From Pezicula radicicola (Eukaryota > Ascomycota > Leotiomycetes > Helotiales > Dermateaceae), in NCBI GenBank assembly GCA_003008705.1, contig PDUO01000103.1:47051-111050 (forward strand): a stretch of DNA of 64,000 nt. The letters run 5' to 3'. Positions 58,600 through 64,000 of the stretch are shown here, in pieces. The notes below the pieces were generated by a model. The model was given only the letters and a program-made list of their open reading frames with translations. It was not told the origin of the DNA and did no database searches. The position numbers were made by a program, and so were the translations under genes. Position 1 is the stretch's first letter. Each line of letters starts with the position of its first letter.

Positions 58600-60380
58600 T
58601 TACAGGTGCACAGATCTTCCAGATGCCAATTCCTTGGAGACAGTCATTGCAACACTCATGCCTTGCTCCACGGCACCGTCAATCCATCCACGCCACCCAT
58701 AGGACCAGTCAGCACTTGCAAAATGTACGTTTCCATGACGTTGACGCAAAGCCTCCAAATATTTCGTAGCAAAGTTGGGAGGATAGAAACACCAAGCTCC
58801 CTTGGAAAACTCGTCCTTGTCCCAATCGTGATATACCTGCATATAGCAATAGTCAGCATATCGTCGCATCATAAAGGCAGAAAAATTTGTTCAAACGTAC
58901 AAGACGCGTGATTTCTGGAGCACCAGAGGGAAGCAAGTGTTTGATAGCATCTTTGATTCCTTCAACGCCGTCTCCTAGGTGAATTCCTATCGATGTAGTT
59001 GGATCAGGCCCGAAGCACACCAGGTGCGTTTTCCCAGCAGGAGTGAGATTGTCAGCGAATCCGGAAACTAGGCCCTTTCCTGGCGTTGCCATTGAACTCC
59101 ACGAAATGTAATCAGGGCTGTCAAGATCAACGTGAACCTTGTTACAGTGATTGCTTTGACCGATGTTTGATGCCTCTGTCTTCAGATTGCTCAGAGGCGG
59201 GGAAAATGTGATATCTGAGAGTACATTGAGAGGGATTGTGCAAATGACATGGCGAGCTTTGAACACTCGTTTTGACCGCGTAACAACTGTGACAATGCCG
59301 TTTCTCTCCGAGATACTTTCAACTGGATTGCCGAACGCATAAGATAGTCGTCCTGTGCTTACAGCATGCTCGAATATACGTCTTGCTAGCGAACTCTGGC
59401 CGCCTCGTAATCTTGTCCGTAAAGCGATGTCATTAAGACCAGTGGGTGTCCAAAGTCCCAAAGAGTACCATCGCATCGCATCTAACAAGCTCATCCTAGA
59501 TATATCTGCTCCTCCCATCTGAATCAGAACAGCTTTCAGGACTGCGATCTCCTTTGTATTTAATTTGTCCTTGATTTGATCAAAGCGCTCTTGACAAGAT
59601 ATCTTGTCCCACTTTGCCAACTCTCCTTGCTTCTGACTTCCAAGAGGATACGGGATCGTTGTACGAAGTTGAGTACCGTCAATGTCGCAGAAAATCGGCC
59701 AAGTATCCACAAACAGTTTCTCCTTCACACTTATATTAGCGTTCTGTCTCATGAATTCCACTAAAAGTAAAAAGCGCAGGTCTCTTACATCTTCAATATG
59801 AGAAACATTCTCCTGTTTCCCTTCAATATTAATAGTCATGTAATCTTCCTTTCCCCCTTCATTTTGCGTTACCATCCAATCATCCTGCATCTGATATAGA
59901 GACATTTCTCGATATATATGAGGCATTTCCCAATGTACCCATGTTCCTCCCATATCGTAATTAAATCCGTCGATGGTACTATGCCATGTTCTTCCTCCGA
60001 TACGATCTCTTCCTTCTAGGAGGAGCACATTTCGACCTTATGAGGAAACATGTTAGCTTTAGAGACCAGTCAAAGTGTAGGTTGATGAGGATCGTGGGTG
60101 TTTCTTTTTGGTTAAGCGGGGGAGAATAGGGAAAGGAAGGGAACGTACCTTGGGTTGTGAGATCTCGAGAAGCGACTAGACCTGTATATCCAGAACCAAT
60201 CACTATCACATCTGAAATTACTTCACTAGCGGGTAGAATCCTTTCTTGTGGTTTGATGACTGCAATTGTAGGCAAGCCAGCTTTAAGACCATCTGTGGGA
60301 GTCCAATGGAAACCTTCTCGTGAAGTCATTTTCTCTTGAACTGAATTGGAAGAAAGATTTACGGATTTTGAACTGTTCAT
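58600..60380 (-). CDS. flavin monoamine oxidase
   Basis: Three exons (60380-60149, 60036-58901, 58836-58600; introns 112 and 64 nt) give 534 residues. The FAD-binding fold starts with VIVIGSGYTGLVASRDL, then NVLLLEGRDRIGGRTW at about residues 80-95, which is the amine-oxidase dinucleotide pattern. MGGTWVHWEMPHIYREM follows, as in fungal MAO-N. The C-terminal FAD-contact region is FASADWSYGWRGWIDGAVEQ. No signal peptide or C-terminal membrane helix is seen, so it is probably soluble or peroxisomal; the last residues, SVHL, resemble but do not match a peroxisomal SKL. It oxidises primary or secondary amines to imines with hydrogen peroxide release. It is divergent from the Rid-family gene and may share regulation with it. 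Confidence 0.88.
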
Positions 60381-60991
60381 AGGACTAAAAGCCTGCGAAA
60401 CTCTTTAATAAAGATCAGATTAAGAATCTGACATGATGAACTTTCAAAAAGTCGCGACATCTAGATCTCCTAGTTCGGTATCCTGACTAATCGGTGGCTT
60501 CATTACTTAGAAGAATAAATAGTTTTGTCGTACGTGGAATAGTATCCTGGTTAGCTTAGTTTTCTTGGGTCTTGTGGTGGGGAAAGTTGGGTGATTGAGT
60601 TGTAATAGATTAATCCGCCAGGGGAGGATTTAATCCGATGGAGAAATTGGCGCTTCCGCCGTACCGACTTTACTATTCTTGTGCCTTGGGGTGGATGAAG
60701 TTAATGGGTGATATTTTCAGTGGATTTACTGCGGGTATTTGTTTTGGTGAGGGGGAGTTTGTTGGATCTTTAAGGCGAAGGGAAGGTGTGTGCTATTGGT
60801 AAGACGACATCAAATATAGGAACTTGAATACGTATTTTGTTTTGAACAAAATCCTTGATTATACTGTGAATGATACAAATACTTGCGGTCCACAGAATCG
60901 TAGCTTTACTTTCAAGCACGGGTCCTATTCAGAATTTCTCATATACTCCAACCGTCACTACTATTGTACACCTTACTCCAGTACCTCTAAA
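60381..60991. promoter_or_regulatory. shared divergent promoter of amine oxidase and Rid-family genes
   Basis: A 611-bp interval between two divergent ATGs. CGG triplets occur as direct copies 13 nt apart at about 60476-60494 and as CCG clusters near 60656-60668. These are the half-sites that Zn2Cys6 regulators use, which would suit the two neighbouring regulators, but the match is short and could be chance. Confidence 0.4.
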
Positions 60992-61502
60992 ATGCCCGAA
61001 GCGAAGACTACCTCGAAACTCAACAGTTACGGTTTCTCATTTCGAAACTGGACTGGTCCAGGTGAAGTGGCAGCCGAGCAATTCGGACTTTCACACGCAG
61101 TAATCAAACCAGCAAACGCACGCACAATCTATGTTGGAGGCCAAGTTGGTATTCGTGACGATGGTACTGTGTCCAAGTCTATTGAAGAGGAAATCCATGA
61201 GGCGTTTAAGCATGTTGAGTTGGCGCTCAAAGCTGCTGGTCTAGGTGATGATGCGTGGGAATATGTTTATAAGGTCAATTCTCCTAAGTTCTCAGGAGGT
61301 TGTTATTGCTTATAACATTTAGGTTAATACGTACCATGCACATACGGATAGTATTCCCGAATTCGGTCCTGCCTTAACTAATATTGCGAGGAGTTTTTGG
61401 AAGGACACGAGGCCGGTGTGGACAGCTGTTGATGTTCATGACCTACTTCTGCCGGAGCTGCACCTTGAGATTGAAGTTGAGGCATTTTTGATGGAGGGAT
61501 GA
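60992..61502 (+). CDS. Rid/YjgF/UK114 family protein
   Basis: Two exons (60992-61273, 61323-61502; 49-nt intron GTCAAT to TTTAG) give 153 residues, the usual length for the family. The ATG at 60992 is chosen; the open frame upstream to 60824 has no family character. Core features are HAVIKPANARTIYVGGQVGI, the helix EEIHEAFKHVELALKAAGLG and the C-terminal strand LHLEIEVEAFL. In RidA an Arg in the PxR[ST] segment binds the substrate carboxylate; here the segment reads RPVWTAV with Trp in that place. This suggests one of the Rid subfamilies without classic imine deaminase chemistry. The position opposite an amine oxidase, which makes imines, still suggests a linked role. Confidence 0.8.
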
Positions 61503-61612
61503 TTGGATGTTGGTGGAATTTTGGTGTATTTTTTGTTGGCATGATATGTGACTATGGAGGTGTTACACTTGGTTCAGGTAAATAGAGTATAGGAAAACAA
61601 GTATAGTACTTG

Positions 61613-64000
61613 ATTTAAGGTTATCTAAAGAAGAGAAAGAAAGACTAAAAGGAATAAGAGAAGTATAGTTTATATATATAAGAAGCTTACTAGTAAGCTT
61701 AGTAGTAATTATATAATATTCTTTATAGTTTTTTACTATATACCCCCTAGCTTAGAAACTAAGTTAATCTATTATTCTACTACCCTTATTATAATATACT
61801 AGTTTTATCTTTACTCTATAAAACTATATATTTTAAGCTTTTATATAACTCTTCTCTCTTTAGTATTATATAATATTAAGATTAAAACTCTTATTCTACT
61901 ATACTTCTCTTTTTAATTTAAATCTTTATATAAAATAACTTTAAAAAAGAATCTAAAGAAAAAGATAAAGGAGGAGATAATTATTTAGCTTATAAGGGTC
62001 TATACTACTTATAGTTATAGTAGAGCTTAAGGTAGTAGTAGTACTATATAAAAGATTACTACTAAGAAGTATTAACTAAAGATAAGTTTTACTTTTTATT
62101 TACTCTTAGTTTATAAATTATAGTTCTTTTAATTCTAAGCTTATTAGCTTAATTTAAATAGTATTAATTCTTAAGCTTTTAAACTTATAAATTATTCTAA
62201 GCTTATAGATTATCTTATTACTTATATATACTTTATATAGATTACTAGTATAATTAATTATTACTATAGATACTATTACTATTATTACTAAGGAAGTAAA
62301 CTATATTAAAAAAGAGTCTAATTACTCCTTTATCTACTTTAGCTTAAGGAGCTTATTATATAATACTTTACTATAGTTATACTAATAGTACTCTTATAGA
62401 TTACTCTAATAAAGTCTATTATAATACTATTAGTTATAATACTTATTACTTCTAGTATTCTTAAGAGTATTTATACTTATTATTATTAAACTTAATAACT
62501 CCTTTTACTAGTTATTTAATAGATTAGTTAGAGATTAGTAGTATCTCTATTATAGTATATTTCTTACTTTATAATATAATTTACTATTACTAATTAAGTA
62601 CTATAGAAGCTAGCTTAGTTATAAAGTACTATCTAAGTTATACTTAAAGTTACTATAGATAGGGAGAAGCTTACTAAGAATAAGAGAGAGATTAAGGCTA
62701 AGGAGGAAGGAGAAGAGAAAGGGGAAGAGGAAGAGGAGCTTAAGAAGGTTAAGCTTTCTAATAAAGATTAGTATAATAGTTATAGTAGTAGATATAATAA
62801 CTATAATAGTAGATCTAGTAGTACTAGTACTAGTACTCTATTAGAGTATAATTAGATCCTTTTAGATACCTTCTAGTAGCTTATAGAGATAATATTAAGA
62901 GCTTAGGCCTTAATAAGATATAAGTTTAATAACTCTAAGTATACTATTTAAGAATATTACTCTTTTAAAGCTTAATAACTTAAAGTATTATTTAAAAATA
63001 TTACTTATTAGTTTTTAATAATAGTTTTATAATTTATAAGGTATAACTTAGAAATATTACTCTTAGACTTATAGAAGTTTAATAACTTAGAGTTATTACT
63101 TAAGAATATTTCCTTTAGAAATTAATAGTAAAGAGCTTATCTAGTTTATTTAAGAATATTCCTTATTTAAATTAAACTCTATTTCTTATATTCCTTTTAA
63201 TAATAAATAAAAATATAATTCTAAATAAATATAATTTACTAGTTTAAATTAAGATTATTAATTTTTTTATTTAAGCTTTTTAATTTTTTTATAAATATCT
63301 TAAAGATTTAATAATACTTAGAAACTTTTAAACTTATAGTATAAAAGGTTTTTAGTAAGTTTATCTACTAGTATTTTATTTATAAATAAATAAGTTATTT
63401 AGAAACTCTCTTTTTAATACTTCTAGTATAATTATATATTTTAAATATTAATATAATAGAGCTTAGTAACTATTCTTATATTTTTTTTATAATAAGTTTA
63501 ATAGTTTATTAATTATTATAGAAGATTATCTAAAGCTTATTAAAGTTTAATTAAAGCTTCTAAAAGAAATATTATAATATTATTATCTTCTTTATAATAT
63601 ACTTAATTCTATATATCTTAGTCTCTATAATAGAGGTAGTTATAATAGTTTATTAAGTTACTCTCTAAGTAATAAGTCTATTAAATAATAAGATTATATA
63701 CTTATATAAGAAGTATTATATATCTAGATTATTAGTAAATAAAGTATCTAAGATAATTATAAGTTAAATATCTAGATTATTAAAGTTATATTAAATTATA
63801 AGGAAGTATATACTAAAGAGATATCTAAGTATCTAGTTTATAATTATTATATATTCTAAGTTTAGGTTTATTAAGAAATAAAAGAACTATAAAGTTATAA
63901 ATATAATATCTAATTAAATTATAATAATTATATAGAGTATAATACTAATCTTCTTTTAATATTTCTTAATTTAAACTAATAATATTTATTTAATATATTT
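61613..64000. repeat. RIP-saturated AT-rich island, probable dead transposon
   Basis: From 61613 to the window end I find no CpA, TpG or CpG dinucleotide on reading every line, while TpA is everywhere. This is the end state of repeat-induced point mutation, which turns CpA into TpA on both strands. The change is abrupt: normal dinucleotides occur up to 61612. A purine-rich stretch at about 62675-62770 reads as Glu/Lys-rich peptide followed by Ser/Tyr/Asn repeats, which could be the end of a retroelement gag, but this is a guess. The element continues past the window. Confidence 0.9.
62925..63115. repeat. degenerate direct repeats inside the AT island
   Basis: About four copies share a TTTAATAACTYWAAGTAT-like start and an AATATTACTCTT-like end, beginning near 62927, 62971, 63045 and 63077. 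They are 35-50 bp long and diverged. They could be tandem repeats in an LTR or leftovers of a subterminal array. Confidence 0.5.

Noticed and set aside
61700..64000. Mitochondrial or centromeric origin for the AT-rich end
   Set aside because: Total loss of CpA and TpG together with an abrupt edge beside a nuclear spliced gene fits RIP better; nothing resembling mitochondrial genes is seen.

Overview
The window looks like filamentous ascomycete (Pezizomycotina) nuclear DNA, most likely Leotiomycetes-like. The evidence is short introns (about 45-110 nt) with GTAAGT/GTATGT-type donors and CTAAC/CTGAC-type branch sites, fungus-restricted families (Zn(II)2Cys6 regulators, HET, ChAPs, GH72, SMI1/KNR4, SNG1/DUF3533, GH45), and a terminal 2.4 kb block with the signature of saturating repeat-induced point mutation (RIP). 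The class assignment is inference from gene content only. All exon coordinates were assembled by hand from splice signals and frame continuity.

Layout. 0.3-1.8 kb: SMI1/KNR4 protein (-). 4.7-6.5 kb: acidic, disordered, unidentified protein (-). 8.9-10.4 kb: secreted DOMON (cytochrome) plus cytochrome b561 membrane protein (-). 11-16.4 kb: no intact gene, but a decayed HET-domain gene at about 13.1-14.7 kb. 16.4-18.1 kb: a Uma2-like PD-(D/E)XK-fold protein with a nuclear-type basic tail (-). 19.37 kb: a 7-unit 15-bp tandem repeat. 20.4-21.7 kb: SNG1/DUF3533 membrane protein (-). 23.4-23.8 kb: orphan C-terminal membrane exon. 25.0-26.0 kb: medium-chain quinone reductase-like protein (+). 28.8-30.2 kb: signal-peptide-bearing agmatinase/arginase-family protein with a 22-nt microexon (-). 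31.1-33.1 kb: 7-exon MFS alpha-glucoside-type sugar transporter (-). 33.5-34.7 kb: relic of a ThiF/Aos1-like E1 subunit (+). 35.3-37.0 kb: type B carboxylesterase (-). 38.7-40.1 kb: fatty acyl-CoA reductase-like SDR (+). 41.2-43.6 kb: ChAPs/exomer cargo adaptor (+). 44.6-46.1 kb: GPI-anchored GH72 glucanosyltransferase (-). 48.5-49.1 kb: single-domain GH45 endoglucanase (-). 51.4-52.4 kb: NmrA-family pseudogene (-). 53.1-54.9 kb: C6 transcription factor pseudogene (-). 55.7-58.2 kb: second C6 regulator with one in-frame stop (+). 58.6-60.4 kb: flavin monoamine oxidase (-), divergent from a Rid/YjgF protein at 61.0-61.5 kb (+). 61.6-64 kb: RIP-saturated AT island.

How it fits together. The left and middle parts mix cell-wall and surface functions (SMI1/KNR4, ChAPs exomer, GH72, GH45) with transport and metabolism genes. 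The right end is the most unusual part. A monoamine oxidase and a Rid-family protein share one promoter region beside two damaged Zn2Cys6 regulators and a damaged NmrA-like gene, all running up to a RIP-destroyed repeat. This suggests an amine or secondary-metabolism neighbourhood eroding next to a heterochromatic island. Several stops (56337, 33787-33792, parts of the HET relic) are the kind that CpA-to-TpA change would create. No CRISPR array, rRNA or convincing tRNA gene was seen. I found no system I can call truly new; the best candidates are the fungal Uma2-like protein, the amine oxidase/Rid pair, and the decay pattern.
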